From NCBI RefSeq assembly GCF_000092285.1, contig NC_014100.1:1364001-1428000 (forward strand): a stretch of DNA of 64,000 bases, read 5' to 3'. Shown here in pieces: positions 20,710 through 31,672 of this stretch. The position numbers and the translations under genes are program-made. Position 1 is the first letter of the stretch, and the number at the start of each line of letters is the position of its first letter. This stretch comes from Caulobacter segnis ATCC 21756. Lineage in GTDB: Bacteria > Pseudomonadota > Alphaproteobacteria > Caulobacterales > Caulobacteraceae. The notes beneath the pieces are model-generated. The model saw only the letters and a list, made by a program, of their open reading frames with translations, was not told where the DNA came from and ran no database searches.

Positions 20710-20733
20710 GGACATAAAGATATCTTTATGTCC
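20710..20733. promoter_or_regulatory. 24-bp perfect palindrome, probable SahR-type operator
   Basis: The left half GGACATAAAGAT is followed at once by its exact reverse complement, a perfect 24-bp AT-centred palindrome ending 2 bases before the start codon of the ArsR-type regulator. Such sites next to ArsR-methyltransferase regulators of methionine-cycle genes are characteristic of SAH-responsive autoregulation. It occupies the place of the ribosome site, so the transcript may be leaderless or nearly so. Confidence 0.75.
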
Positions 20734-20735
20734 CC

Positions 20736-21715
20736 ATGAAGTTGAACGCCGAACAGGTCGTTGAGATCTTGCGCGCCGCCGGCGAGTCCACGCGTCTGCG
20801 GCTGCTGGCCCTGCTGGCGGCCGAGGAGCTGTCGGTGCTGGAGCTGTGCCGCATCCTCGACCAGAGCCAGCCGCGCGTGTCGCGTCACCTGAAGCTTCTG
20901 GCGGAGGCCGGCCTCGTCGAGCGGTTCCCGGACGGCGCCTGGGTGTTCTATCGCCTGGCCGCCAAGTCGCCCGGCCGGTTCCTGGTCGAGCAGGCGCTGG
21001 ATCTGATCGACGACGCCGATCCCGTCATCCGCCTGGACGCCGACAAGCTGGCCGCCGTGCGCGCCGAGCGTTCGATGGACGCTCAGGCCTATTTCGCCCG
21101 CAACGCCGCGCGCTGGAACGAGATCCGTTCGCTGTACGTCGACGAGGCCGAGGTCGAGGCCGCGATCCTGCGCGCGACACCGGCGAGGGGCCGTTCGACG
21201 AGATGGTCGACCTGGGCGCGGGCGCGGGGCGCATGCTGACCTTGCTAGGCAAGCGCGCCAGCAACGCCCTGGGTCTGGATCTCTCCCAGCAGATGCTGAA
21301 CATCGCGCGCGACGAGGTCTCCAAGGCGGGCCTCGCCAGCTGCGAGCTGCGCCACGGCGACATCTTCCGGACCGGCCTGCCGGGCGGTTGCGCCGACCTC
21401 GTCACCGTTCACCAGGTGCTGCACTATCTGTCCGACCCCGCCAACGCCGTGGCCGAGGCCGCGCGCCTGGTCGCGCCCGGCGGCCTCTTGCTGATCGCCG
21501 ACTTCGCCCCGCACGACCACGAGTTCCTGCGCGAGGTCCACCAGCATCGCCGCCTGGGCTTCGAGGACAGCGAGATCGTTCCGTGGCTGCGCGCCGCCGG
21601 CCTCCAGCTCGAGAACAATATCGCCCTGCCGCCCTCCACGGGCGAGGGCCTGACCGTCAAGATCTGGACCGCGCGCCGGCCCCAGAGCGTCGCCGCCGAA
21701 AGGACCGCCGCATGA
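20736..21715 (+). pseudogene. ArsR-type regulator fused to SAM methyltransferase domain (frameshifted)
   Basis: Two reading frames together encode one fused protein of about 325 residues. The first frame (to 21239) carries an ArsR winged helix: STRLRLLALLAAEELSVLEL, then QSQPRVSRHLKLLAEAGLV. The second frame, from about 21180 to 21715, carries a class I SAM-dependent methyltransferase with MVDLGAGAGRML (SAM motif I) and GGLLLIADF. The switch falls in a GC-alternating tract at about 21165-21180 and equals loss of one base. The family matches SahR-like regulators, which sense S-adenosylhomocysteine and repress methionine-cycle genes. The TGA stop overlaps the metF start (ATGA), so it leads the met operon. 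Sequence error is as likely as true decay. Confidence 0.8.
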
Positions 21716-22671
21716 CCCTTCCGCCCACCCGCCGCGTGATCGGTCCCGTCGCCCGCGCCGGCGAGCGGAGTCAAAACCAGAACGGGGGTCGCCCGCGCGT
21801 CTCGTTCGAGTTCTTCCCGCCCAAGACGCCGCAGATGGAAGAGAGCCTGTGGCAGGCGATCACCCGCCTGGCGCCGCTAGACCCCGCCTTCGTCTCGGTC
21901 ACCTATGGCGCCGGCGGCTCGACGCGCGAGCGCACCCACCGGACGGTCAAGCGCATCCTGGACGAGACGAGCCTCAAGCCCGCCGCCCACCTGACCTGCG
22001 TCGGCGCCTCGCGCGCCGAGGTCGACGAGGTGATCCGCGACTACTGGGACATCGGCGTCCGCCACATCGTTTCGCTGCGCGGCGACCCGCCTCCGGGCGA
22101 GGGCGGCATCGGCGGCGTCTACGTCCCGCGCGAGGACGGCTACGCCAACGCCACCGAACTGACCAAGGCCGTGCGCGCGATCGGGCCGTTCGAGGTGCTG
22201 GTCGGGGTCTATCCGGAAAAGCATCCGGAGAGCCCGTCGCTGGAGCACGACATCGACGTCTTGAAGCAGAAGGTCGACGCCGGCGCGACGCTGGGCATCA
22301 GCCAGTTCTTCTTCGATCTCGACGCCTTCCTGCGCTATGTCGACAAGGTCCGCGCGGCCGGGATCACGATCCCGATCGTGCCCGGGATCATGCCGGTGAC
22401 CAACTTCACCGGTCTGAAGAAGATGGCCGCCGCCTGCCAGACCACCATTCCCGGCTGGCTGGCCAACCTGTTCGACGGGCTGGAGAACGACGCCGAGACC
22501 CGCCGCCTGATCGCCTGCTCGGTGGCCACCGAGATGTGCGCCAAGCTGCAGGAACAGGGCTTCGAGGACTTCCACTTCTACACCCTGAACCGCGCGGATC
22601 TGGTCTACGCCATCTGCCGCGTGCTGGGCCTGCGCGAGGTTTCGCCCGCCGCTTCCGAGGTCGCCGCATGA
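21712..22671 (+). CDS. metF: 5,10-methylenetetrahydrofolate reductase
   Basis: 319 residues. FAD enzyme that reduces methylene-THF to methyl-THF, the methyl donor for MetH. Family landmarks: FEFFPPKTP with the catalytic Glu, SVTYGAGGSTRERT, HLTCVGASRAEV, SLRGDPP, and QFFFDLDAFLRYVD. Length is slightly above the usual 290-300 because of an N-terminal extension of about 28 residues. The start overlaps the preceding stop and its own stop overlaps the next ATG, so translation of the operon is coupled at both ends. Confidence 0.95.
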   Translation: MTLPPTRRVIGPVARAGERSQNQNGGRPRVSFEFFPPKTPQMEESLWQAITRLAPLDPAFVSVTYGAGGSTRERTHRTVKRILDETSLKPAAHLTCVGASRAEVDEVIRDYWDIGVRHIVSLRGDPPPGEGGIGGVYVPREDGYANATELTKAVRAIGPFEVLVGVYPEKHPESPSLEHDIDVLKQKVDAGATLGISQFFFDLDAFLRYVDKVRAAGITIPIVPGIMPVTNFTGLKKMAAACQTTIPGWLANLFDGLENDAETRRLIACSVATEMCAKLQEQGFEDFHFYTLNRADLVYAICRVLGLREVSPAASEVAA

Positions 22672-23672
22672 CGCTGCTAGCGCCCCCTCCGTCTCGTCGC
22701 GTATCCGCGCCGATCCACCTACCCCGTTGCTCGGGGGAGGATGCAACCGTTTCCTCCTCACCCGCGAAGCGGGGGGTGTGGCGCGATGCGAAGCATCGTG
22801 TCGGAGGGGGCGCTCTGGCCGCGCTGGCGACGCTGCTCCTGGCGCTCGCGCCCGCGGCCCACGCCGACATGCCCGCCAACTGGACCAAGCCGACCAAACC
22901 CTACCGCGTGGTCGGCAACATCTATTACGTGGGCACCGAGGGGATCTCGTCCTGGCTGATCACCTCATCCGAGGGCCATGTCATCCTGGACGGCGGCCCC
23001 AACGCCGAGACTGGCAAGCAGATCGAGCGCAACATCGCCTCGCTGGGCTTCCAGCTGGCCGATGTGAAGTTCCTGATCAACACCCACGCCCACTACGACC
23101 ACGCGGGGGGCCTGGCGCAACTGAAGGCCGACATCCCGGCCGCCAAGCTGTGGATCTCGCGGGGCGACGAGCCGGCGATCGAGCAGGGCCACCACATCGG
23201 CGACAATGAGAACGGCCCGACCCCGATGCCGGCGGTGAAGGTCGATCGCGCGTTCGGCGACGGTCAGAAGCTGAAGCTGGGCGAGACGAGCCTCGTCGCC
23301 CACCTGACGCCCGGCCACACCATCGGCTGCACCACCTGGACGACGGCGGTGATCGAGAAGGGGCGGCCGCTGAACGTGACCTTCCCGTGCTCGCTGTCGG
23401 TGGCCGGCAACATGCTGGTCGGCAACAAGGGCCACAAGACGATCGTCGCCGACTATCGCGCCAGCTTCGCGACGATGCGGGCCATTCCGACCGACGTCGT
23501 GCTGCCCAGCCACGAGGAGCAGGGCGACCTCTTGGCCAAGCGTCAGAAGCAGCTGCGCGGCGATCCGAACGCCTTCGTCGATCCGACCGAGATGGGGCGG
23601 TTCGTCGACGGCTACGAGGCCGCTTTCAACAAGGGGCTGGCGCGCCAGCAGGGCGTTGGAGGCGCGCAATGA
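22668..23672 (+). CDS. Metallo-beta-lactamase-fold hydrolase (B3-like), N-terminus encoded by a repeat
   Basis: 334 residues if translated from the ATG that overlaps the metF stop. The enzyme part has the zinc motif NTHAHYDHAGG, the third-ligand motif TPGHTIGCTTW and PSHEEQ, a pattern shared with subclass B3 lactamases and relatives. Mature protein starts after an export signal (ALAALATLLLALAPAAHA). Residues about 5-49 are read from an intergenic repeat (22679-22814) inserted between the start codon and the signal-peptide core. A GTG inside the repeat could start a shorter protein with a normal-length signal (V-W-R-D-A-K...). It lies within the metF-metH operon; whether it hydrolyses beta-lactams is unproven. 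Confidence 0.8.
   Translation: MTLLAPPPSRRVSAPIHLPRCSGEDATVSSSPAKRGVWRDAKHRVGGGALAALATLLLALAPAAHADMPANWTKPTKPYRVVGNIYYVGTEGISSWLITSSEGHVILDGGPNAETGKQIERNIASLGFQLADVKFLINTHAHYDHAGGLAQLKADIPAAKLWISRGDEPAIEQGHHIGDNENGPTPMPAVKVDRAFGDGQKLKLGETSLVAHLTPGHTIGCTTWTTAVIEKGRPLNVTFPCSLSVAGNMLVGNKGHKTIVADYRASFATMRAIPTDVVLPSHEEQGDLLAKRQKQLRGDPNAFVDPTEMGRFVDGYEAAFNKGLARQQGVGGAQ
22679..22814. repeat. Family A palindromic repeat, copy 1 (inside a coding region)
   Basis: A 136-bp element bounded by AGCGCCCCCTCCG and its near inverted copy CGGAGGGGGCGCT, with internal CACCT..CCCGTTGC and CCTCCTCACCCGC segments. Three more copies occur at 23674, 33185 and 48260. This copy lies inside the metallo-beta-lactamase-fold gene and is read through. 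Confidence 0.85.
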
Positions 23673-23673
23673 G

Positions 23674-23809
23674 AGCGCCCCCTCCGTCTCGTCGCTACGC
23701 GCCGATCCACCTCCCCCGTCGCACGGGGGAGGATGCAACTGTTTCCTCCTCACCCGCAAAGCGGGGGAGGTGGCGCGCCGCGGATACGCGGCGTGACGGA
23801 GGGGGCGCT
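23674..23809. repeat. Family A palindromic repeat, copy 2
   Basis: 136 bp with the same inverted ends as copy 1, inserted 2 bases after the stop of the metallo-beta-lactamase-fold gene and 20 bases before the first metH gene. The two copies therefore flank that gene in the same orientation. Confidence 0.85.
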
Positions 23810-23829
23810 TGCGCCTCGGAGTTCTGCCG

Positions 23830-24906
23830 ATGACCGACCTGTCCATCCGCGCGAACCGCGTCGCCGCGCTCAAGGCCGCCGCCAAGGAGCGTATCCTCAT
23901 TCTCGACGGCTCCTGGGGCGTGATGTTCCAGAAGAAGGGCCTGACCGAGGCCGACTACCGCGCCGACCGCTTCGCCGCCCACGACGGCCAGATGAAGGGC
24001 AACAACGACATCCTGTGCCTGACCCGGCCGGATCTCGTGGCCGAGCTGCACGACGCCTATTTCTCGGCCGGCGCCGACATCTCCGAGACCAACACCTTCT
24101 CGGGCACCACGATCGCCCAGGCGGACTATCACCTGTCGGCCCAGGACGTTTGGGACATCAACCTCGAGGGCGCAAGGATCGGTCGCTCGGTGGCCGATCG
24201 CTGGAACGCCGAGAACCCGGAGCGCCCGAAGTTCATCGCCGGCTCGATCGGGCCGCTGAACGTCATGCTGTCGATGTCGTCGGACGTGAACGATCCCGGC
24301 GCGCGCAAGGTGACCTTCGACCAGGTCTACGAGGCCTATCGCCAGCAGGTGGACGCGCTCTACCAGGGCGGGGTCGACCTCTTCCTGATCGAGACGATCA
24401 CCGACACCCTGAACTGCAAGGCCGCGATCAAGGCGATCCTGGACTGGCGCGACGAGGGCCACGAGGAGCTGCCGATCTGGATCAGCGGCACCATCACCGA
24501 CCGCTCGGGCCGCACCTTGTCGGGCCAGACGGCCGAGGCCTTCTGGAACAGCGTCAAGCACGCCAAGCCGTTCGCGGTGGGCTTCAACTGCGCCCTGGGC
24601 GCTGATTTGATGCGCCCGCACATCGCCGAGATGGCCCGCGTCGCCGACACTCTGGTCGCGGCCTACCCGAACGCCGGCCTGCCCAACGCCATGGGCCAGT
24701 ACGACGAGGAGCCGCACCAGACCGGCCACGCCCTGCACGAATGGGCCAAGGACGGCCTGGTCAACATCCTGGGCGGCTGCTGCGGCACGACGCCGGACCA
24801 CATCCGCCACGTCGCCGACGAAGTGCGCGGCGTGAAGCCCCGCCAGATCCCCGAGCGCCCCAAGGCCATGCGCCTGGCGGGCCTCGAACCGTTCGAGTTG
24901 GCTTAG
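23830..24906 (+). CDS. metH: Methionine synthase, homocysteine-binding module (split MetH, first half)
   Basis: 358 residues, equal to the N-terminal homocysteine S-methyltransferase domain of cobalamin-dependent MetH. Visible features: ILDGSWGVMFQ at the start of the barrel, ETNTFSGTT, the first zinc Cys in GFNCALG and the paired Cys in GGCCGTTPDHI. The product transfers the methyl group from methylcobalamin to homocysteine together with the protein encoded at 25074. The ATG at 23830 follows CGGAG at suitable distance. Homologues in many bacteria have this module fused to the rest of MetH; here it is a separate gene. Confidence 0.93.
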   Translation: MTDLSIRANRVAALKAAAKERILILDGSWGVMFQKKGLTEADYRADRFAAHDGQMKGNNDILCLTRPDLVAELHDAYFSAGADISETNTFSGTTIAQADYHLSAQDVWDINLEGARIGRSVADRWNAENPERPKFIAGSIGPLNVMLSMSSDVNDPGARKVTFDQVYEAYRQQVDALYQGGVDLFLIETITDTLNCKAAIKAILDWRDEGHEELPIWISGTITDRSGRTLSGQTAEAFWNSVKHAKPFAVGFNCALGADLMRPHIAEMARVADTLVAAYPNAGLPNAMGQYDEEPHQTGHALHEWAKDGLVNILGGCCGTTPDHIRHVADEVRGVKPRQIPERPKAMRLAGLEPFELA

Positions 24907-24922
24907 AGTTTCGCGTCCCTTC

Positions 24923-25051
24923 TCTCTCCCTTCCCCTTTGATGGGGAAGGGGTAGGGGATGGGGTGACAGCGCTTCAGACTAGGACGCCGTGGTCGGGAC
25001 AGGCCGCCGCGTCACCCCACCCCACCCCCTCCCCGTCAAGGGGAGGGGACA
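24923..25051. repeat. Family C inverted repeat between the metH halves
   Basis: Outer arms CCCTTCCCCTTTGATGGGGA.. and ..CCCCGTCAAGGGGAGGGG, with inner arms GGGGTGAC and GTCACCCC, enclose a 40-50 base unique core. The sequence differs from families A and B and occupies most of the gap between the metH genes. Confidence 0.7.
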
Positions 25052-25073
25052 GAGCTATCTGGACTTCCCGCCT

Positions 25074-27746
<2,673 letters not shown>

Positions 27747-27754
27747 GGATCGAA

Positions 27755-27780
27755 AATCCTCCCCCCAGAGGGGGAGGATT
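27755..27780 (+). terminator. Stem-loop after metH
   Basis: A perfect 11-bp stem AATCCTCCCCC/GGGGGAGGATT with a 4-base loop, 8 bases past the stop. There is no U-run; it could be a short relative of the C-rich repeats that serves as transcript end. Confidence 0.45.
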
Positions 27781-27836
27781 GCGAACCGTGATATCCGAAC
27801 GCATGCTCCTCCCAACGGATAACGGGAGGGGACGAC

Positions 27837-29279
27837 ATGGAACGCTCGGGCGTCAGCCGGCGGGCGCTGGGGGCTCTGGCCCTGGGCGGCGCGGCCATGG
27901 GGCTGTCGGGGTGCGAGGGGCCGGGCGAGACCGACCTCAACCCCAAGAGTCGCCAGTTTCCCAAGGACTTCGTTTGGGGCGTCGCCACGGCCGCCTTCCA
28001 AACCGAGGGCTCCCAGACCGCCGACGGGCGCGGGCCCAGCGTCTGGGACCTGTTTGAGAAGGTCCCTGGTCACGTCAAGGACGGTTCGGACGCCACGGTC
28101 GCCACCGACAGCTATCGCCGCTTCCAGGAGGACGTCGACCTGATCGCCGGGGCGAGCCTCGACGCCTACCGCTTCTCGATCAGCTGGTCGCGCGTCCTGC
28201 CGGCCGGCGAGGGGGCGGTGAACGCGGCGGGGCTGGACCACTATTCGCGGCTGGTCGACGCCTTGCTGGCCAAGGGCGTCACGCCCTACGCCACGCTGTT
28301 TCACTGGGACTTGCCGCAAGGCCTTCAGGACAAGGGCGGCTGGAAGAACCGCGACACCGCCCAGCGCCTGGCCGACTACGCCCACGCGGTGGTCGAGCGT
28401 CTCGGCGACAGGCTCAAGAACTACATCGTCCTGAACGAGGCCGCGGTGCACGCCGTCTTCGGCCACGTCTTGGGCGAGCACGCGCCGGGACTGAAGGACG
28501 ACAAGCTGCTCGGCCCGGTGATCCACCACATGAACCTCGGCCAGGGGCTGGCCATGCAGGCCCTGCGGGCGGGCGGCAAGGACCTCAAGGTCGGCACCAC
28601 CATGGCGCTGCAGCCTTGCCGTCCGGCCGGCGGTCCGTGGGCGATCTGGAACCGGCTGGCGTCCGACGGGCTCGACGCGCTGTGGAACGGCGCTTGGCTC
28701 GATCCTCTGTTCAAGGGGACCTATCCGAAGGCGATGGACGACTTTCTGGTGGGCGTCGTGCGCGACGGCGACCTCGCCAACATCCGTCAGCCGGTCGATT
28801 TCCTGGGCGTGAACTACTACGCCCCGGCCTATGTGCGGCTGGATCTGAACGCGCCCGGCAAGATCGCCCAGGCCGCGCCGCCGAAGGGCGCCGAACTGGA
28901 CGCCTTCGGCCGTCACATCGATCCGTCAGGTCTGTTCGAGGTGCTGAACCGCGTCCGCCGCGACTATGGCGCGCCGCCCATGCTGGTCACCGAGAACGGC
29001 TGCTCGGACCCGTTCGGCCCGGGGCCGGGTATCCTCGACGACCAGTTCCGCATCACCTATCTGCGCCGCCACCTGCAAGCCGTGCTGGCGGCGCGCGAGG
29101 CCGGCTGCGACGTGCGCGGCTATTTCGAGTGGACCCTGATCGACAACTTCGAATGGGACCTCGGCTACACCTCGAAGTTCGGCCTGGTGGCGATGGACCG
29201 CGCGACGGGCGTGCGAACGCCAAAGGCCTCGTACCGGTGGTTCAAGGCCTTGGCGGAGAGCGGGGTGTTGGCGAGCTGA
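27837..29279 (+). CDS. Glycoside hydrolase family 1 beta-glucosidase, exported by Tat as a lipoprotein
   Basis: 480 residues. The N-terminus SGVSRRALGALALGG... LSGC combines a twin-arginine motif with a lipobox, so the enzyme is probably folded before export and lipid-anchored. The GH1 barrel starts at FPKDFVWGVATAAFQTEG. The nucleophile Glu is in LVTENG near residue 385. The acid/base Glu is in VLNEAAVH rather than the usual T(F/L)NEP. It would hydrolyse beta-1,4-linked glucosides such as cellobiose in the periplasm. A strong GGGAGGGG ribosome site precedes the ATG. It has no operon partners. Confidence 0.92.
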   Translation: MERSGVSRRALGALALGGAAMGLSGCEGPGETDLNPKSRQFPKDFVWGVATAAFQTEGSQTADGRGPSVWDLFEKVPGHVKDGSDATVATDSYRRFQEDVDLIAGASLDAYRFSISWSRVLPAGEGAVNAAGLDHYSRLVDALLAKGVTPYATLFHWDLPQGLQDKGGWKNRDTAQRLADYAHAVVERLGDRLKNYIVLNEAAVHAVFGHVLGEHAPGLKDDKLLGPVIHHMNLGQGLAMQALRAGGKDLKVGTTMALQPCRPAGGPWAIWNRLASDGLDALWNGAWLDPLFKGTYPKAMDDFLVGVVRDGDLANIRQPVDFLGVNYYAPAYVRLDLNAPGKIAQAAPPKGAELDAFGRHIDPSGLFEVLNRVRRDYGAPPMLVTENGCSDPFGPGPGILDDQFRITYLRRHLQAVLAAREAGCDVRGYFEWTLIDNFEWDLGYTSKFGLVAMDRATGVRTPKASYRWFKALAESGVLAS

Positions 29280-29283
29280 CAGA

Positions 29284-29395
29284 TCCTCCCCCGCGCCGCG
29301 GGGGAGGTGGCCCAGAGGGCCGGAGGGGGCTAGCGCCGCGTTCGCCGAGCTCGCCCCCTCAGTCGCTTCGCGACAGCTCCCCCGCATCGCGGGGA
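29284..29395. repeat. Family B repeat, copy 1
   Basis: About 112 bp of paired G/C-rich hairpins: CTCCCCCGCGCCGCGGGGGAG, GTGGCCCAGAGGGCC, CGGAGGGGGC and then CGCCCCCTCAGTCGCTTCG with a closing CTCCCCCGCATCGCGGGG hairpin. The copy at 34510 is its reverse complement in layout. It separates two convergent genes. Confidence 0.75.
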
Positions 29396-29403
29396 AGCAA
29401 CAA

Positions 29404-30213
29404 TCAATTCGGCTTGCAGATCAGCACGTCGCGGCCGCCGCGCTTGGCGGGGAGCAGGCTGCCGGCGCAGGGAACCGGATTGACGGGATCGACGATGATC
29501 TCGCCGCCGCCGATCGGCGGGAGCTTCTTGGCCGGCGCGGCCGCCGGCTTGGCCTTCGGCATGGCGGTCGTCGCCGCGGGCGTGGCGGCCGCTGGCTTCG
29601 GAGCGGGGGCCTCGGCGACGGGCTGCGGCGCCGGCGTTTCTGGCTGGGCCGGCGCGGGGGTCTCCGGCTGGGCCGGCGGCGGCGAGGTCGGTGTCGGCGT
29701 CGTCGCCGAGCCCGCGGCGTTGTAGTTCAGCGCGCGACCCAGAATGGATGACTTCATCTCCAAGGTCTTGGCGCGCTTCTCGCAGTCGCCGGGCGGGCTC
29801 CAGCTCATCCACATCTGGGCCAGACGCGCCTTGTCGACCGAGGCCGCGCCTTGCCAGACAGCCGCGCCGCGCTTGACCTGGGCGCCGCCGTATTCGGAGA
29901 TCGGGCGGGGGCTGGCCTTCTCGGCCGCCGTAATGGCCGAGGCGAAGGTCTTGAGGTCCTTCTGGGCCTGGGCGCGCATTTCCGGATAGGTCTTCAGCGC
30001 GGCCTGAACGCCGTCGGGGCCAGGGAACGCCTTCTCGATCCGCGTCACCTCGGGCATCACCTGATCATAGAGCGAAGCGTAGCCGCCGAGGGCGCCGTAG
30101 CACCAGGCGACATAACCGTACTCATCGGTTGGCGGAGCGTTGGGGGACGTCTGGGCGCTCGCCTGGCCGTCTTGGGCCAGCAGGGCGAGGGCGAGAAAGA
30201 GGGCGTTCGCCAT
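29404..30213 (-). CDS. Secreted hypothetical protein with Pro/Ala-rich linker
   Basis: 269 residues. A short export signal (MANALFLALALLAQ) is followed by a helical domain (about 25-160, with WCYGALGGYASLYDQV and SPPGDCEKRAKTLE, containing two Cys that could pair). A Pro/Ala/Thr linker (about 170-235, repeats of PAQPETPAP) follows, then a C-terminal module GGEIIVDPVNPVPCAGSLLP... ICKPN with two further Cys. The protein is probably periplasmic. No catalytic motif was recognised. The AGGTCC upstream is a modest ribosome site. Confidence 0.65.
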   Translation of the reverse strand: MANALFLALALLAQDGQASAQTSPNAPPTDEYGYVAWCYGALGGYASLYDQVMPEVTRIEKAFPGPDGVQAALKTYPEMRAQAQKDLKTFASAITAAEKASPRPISEYGGAQVKRGAAVWQGAASVDKARLAQMWMSWSPPGDCEKRAKTLEMKSSILGRALNYNAAGSATTPTPTSPPPAQPETPAPAQPETPAPQPVAEAPAPKPAAATPAATTAMPKAKPAAAPAKKLPPIGGGEIIVDPVNPVPCAGSLLPAKRGGRDVLICKPN

Positions 30214-30379
30214 GCGGCGGAGGTCCTTTCGAGTAATCGTATGGAGTGACTAGAGCATTTCGGTCCGGATTGGGACCGTTGCATGGCGCGGAAGCGCCAA
30301 GCGGAGCCATAACGATCTGAACGCCATTCGGCTCCCGGACTACGACCATGCGCTTTCGCCGCATTGCAACGAAGTCATG

Positions 30380-30395
30380 TGAATGATCATTCTCA
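30380..30395. promoter_or_regulatory. Possible Fur-like site upstream of the J-domain gene
   Basis: TGAATGATCATTCTCA contains the perfect 12-bp palindrome GAATGATCATTC and resembles a Fur-family 7-1-7 site. A related AGAATGATCATGAG lies at 31270-31283 before the next gene. Only two imperfect sites support this. Confidence 0.3.
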
Positions 30396-30477
30396 ATGTG
30401 CTAGAAGCACCTTGTCGACGTGATCCGCATCGCCTCGATCTCCGTATTCACCTATGTCCGCTGGTTTCGAGGCGTTC

Positions 30478-31173
30478 ATGAGCTTCTGGCGCAACATTGC
30501 GAGCATCGCGGCCCGGCGCCTCGACCTAGCGGACTGCACCGAATGTCCGGGCGGTCTCCCGGGCGAGGATCCGGCTTTCTCGACAGCCGTGACCGCGCTG
30601 GGCGCGAAGCTGGCCAAGGTCGACGGCCGCGCCGACGGCCACGAGTTCGCCGCCTTCACCGAGGTGTTCCAGCCCGACCCGGCCTCCGAGCCCAACATCC
30701 ACCGCCTGTACGAGCTGGCGCGCCAGACCACGCACGGCTTCGAGAGCTACGCCAAGCGACTCGCCAAGCGCTACTCCAGTTGCCCTCAGCTTCTGGAGGA
30801 CGTGGTCGACGGTCTGTTCCATATCGCCAAGGCCGACGGCGTCGTGACGACCGACGAGCTGGCCTATCTGGAGCGCGTGTCGAATCTGTTCGGCATGTCG
30901 CCGCTGGCCTTCCGCCGCCTGCGCGCCACGCACCTGGGCGTGGGCGCCGACGATCCCTATGCGATCCTGGACGTGCCGGCTGACGCCGACGACGCCACGG
31001 TCCACAAAGCCTGGAAGATCGCCTTGACCAGCGTTCACCCCGATCGCGCACGCGCGCGCGGCCTGCCTACGGAGTTCATCGAGGTGGCCGAGGCCAAGGC
31101 CGCCGCGATCAACGCCGCCTTCTCGACCGTGATGCGAGAACGTCGGGAACTGGGGCTCGCCGCCGCCGGTTGA
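30478..31173 (+). CDS. DjlA-like protein: TerB domain plus J domain
   Basis: About 231 residues. A TerB-type helical domain (about residues 30-140: LGAKLAKVDGRADGHEF and GLFHIAKADGVVTTDELAYL, each with the acidic DG pattern) is followed by a C-terminal J domain (DDPYAILDVPADADDATVHKAW... SVHPDRARARGL) with the HPD motif needed to stimulate DnaK ATPase. E. coli DjlA has an N-terminal membrane anchor; here only a short helix precedes. The ATG at 30478 is preferred over 30454 because GAGG lies 6 bases upstream. It is probably a specialised DnaK co-chaperone. Confidence 0.82.
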   Translation: MSFWRNIASIAARRLDLADCTECPGGLPGEDPAFSTAVTALGAKLAKVDGRADGHEFAAFTEVFQPDPASEPNIHRLYELARQTTHGFESYAKRLAKRYSSCPQLLEDVVDGLFHIAKADGVVTTDELAYLERVSNLFGMSPLAFRRLRATHLGVGADDPYAILDVPADADDATVHKAWKIALTSVHPDRARARGLPTEFIEVAEAKAAAINAAFSTVMRERRELGLAAAG

Positions 31174-31301
31174 GGTGAGGCGTTTGGTCTCGCTTCGGGC
31201 GAGGGAAAAAGGCTTTTCATCCGCGTTCGGCGGGTGTTCAGTTGATGTTCAGCGCTTGTGAACCACCTAAGAATGATCATGAGCGTGATGTGAGGACGCC
31301 G

Positions 31302-31583
31302 ATGACCAACACCGCCGCAGTTTCGCCCTGGCGTAATCTCGCTTGGATCGCGGGCGCGCTCGCGACGTCGGCGGCCGTGGTGATCGGCGCGATCCTGGCC
31401 GTGGTCTTCGCCGCCACCGTGGTGGTGGTCGGCTTCATCGGCAGCGCCCTGTTCGGCCTGGCGGCCTTCGCGTTCCGCGGCCGCAAGGTCGCCGCCGCCC
31501 GCGACGCCGATCCCGGTCTGATCGAGGCCCGGAACGTCGGCGGCCATTCGTGGGTCGCCTACGGCTGGAACGAGCGGCCGTAA
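31302..31583 (+). CDS. Small membrane protein of unknown function
   Basis: 93 residues. One long hydrophobic region (about 16-60, AWIAGALATSAAVVIGAIL... VVVGFIGSALFGLAAFAF) can form two membrane helices. The basic loop FRGRKVAAARDAD and a soluble C-terminus GGHSWVAYGWNERP follow. TGAGGA precedes the ATG. No family is recognised. Confidence 0.65.
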   Translation: MTNTAAVSPWRNLAWIAGALATSAAVVIGAILAVVFAATVVVVGFIGSALFGLAAFAFRGRKVAAARDADPGLIEARNVGGHSWVAYGWNERP

Positions 31584-31672
31584 ACTCAAAGCGCTAGCTT
31601 CCCCAACGTCGCGCTTGCCCCGGCCGCGCGCCTATCCCATCCTGCCTTTCAAACAAATGTTGGGAGGCAAGC

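Noticed and set aside
21712..24906. Composite transposon formed by the two family A copies around the hydrolase gene
   Set aside because: The copies are same-orientation non-coding palindromes without transposase, and one lies within the gene itself; independent insertions are simpler.
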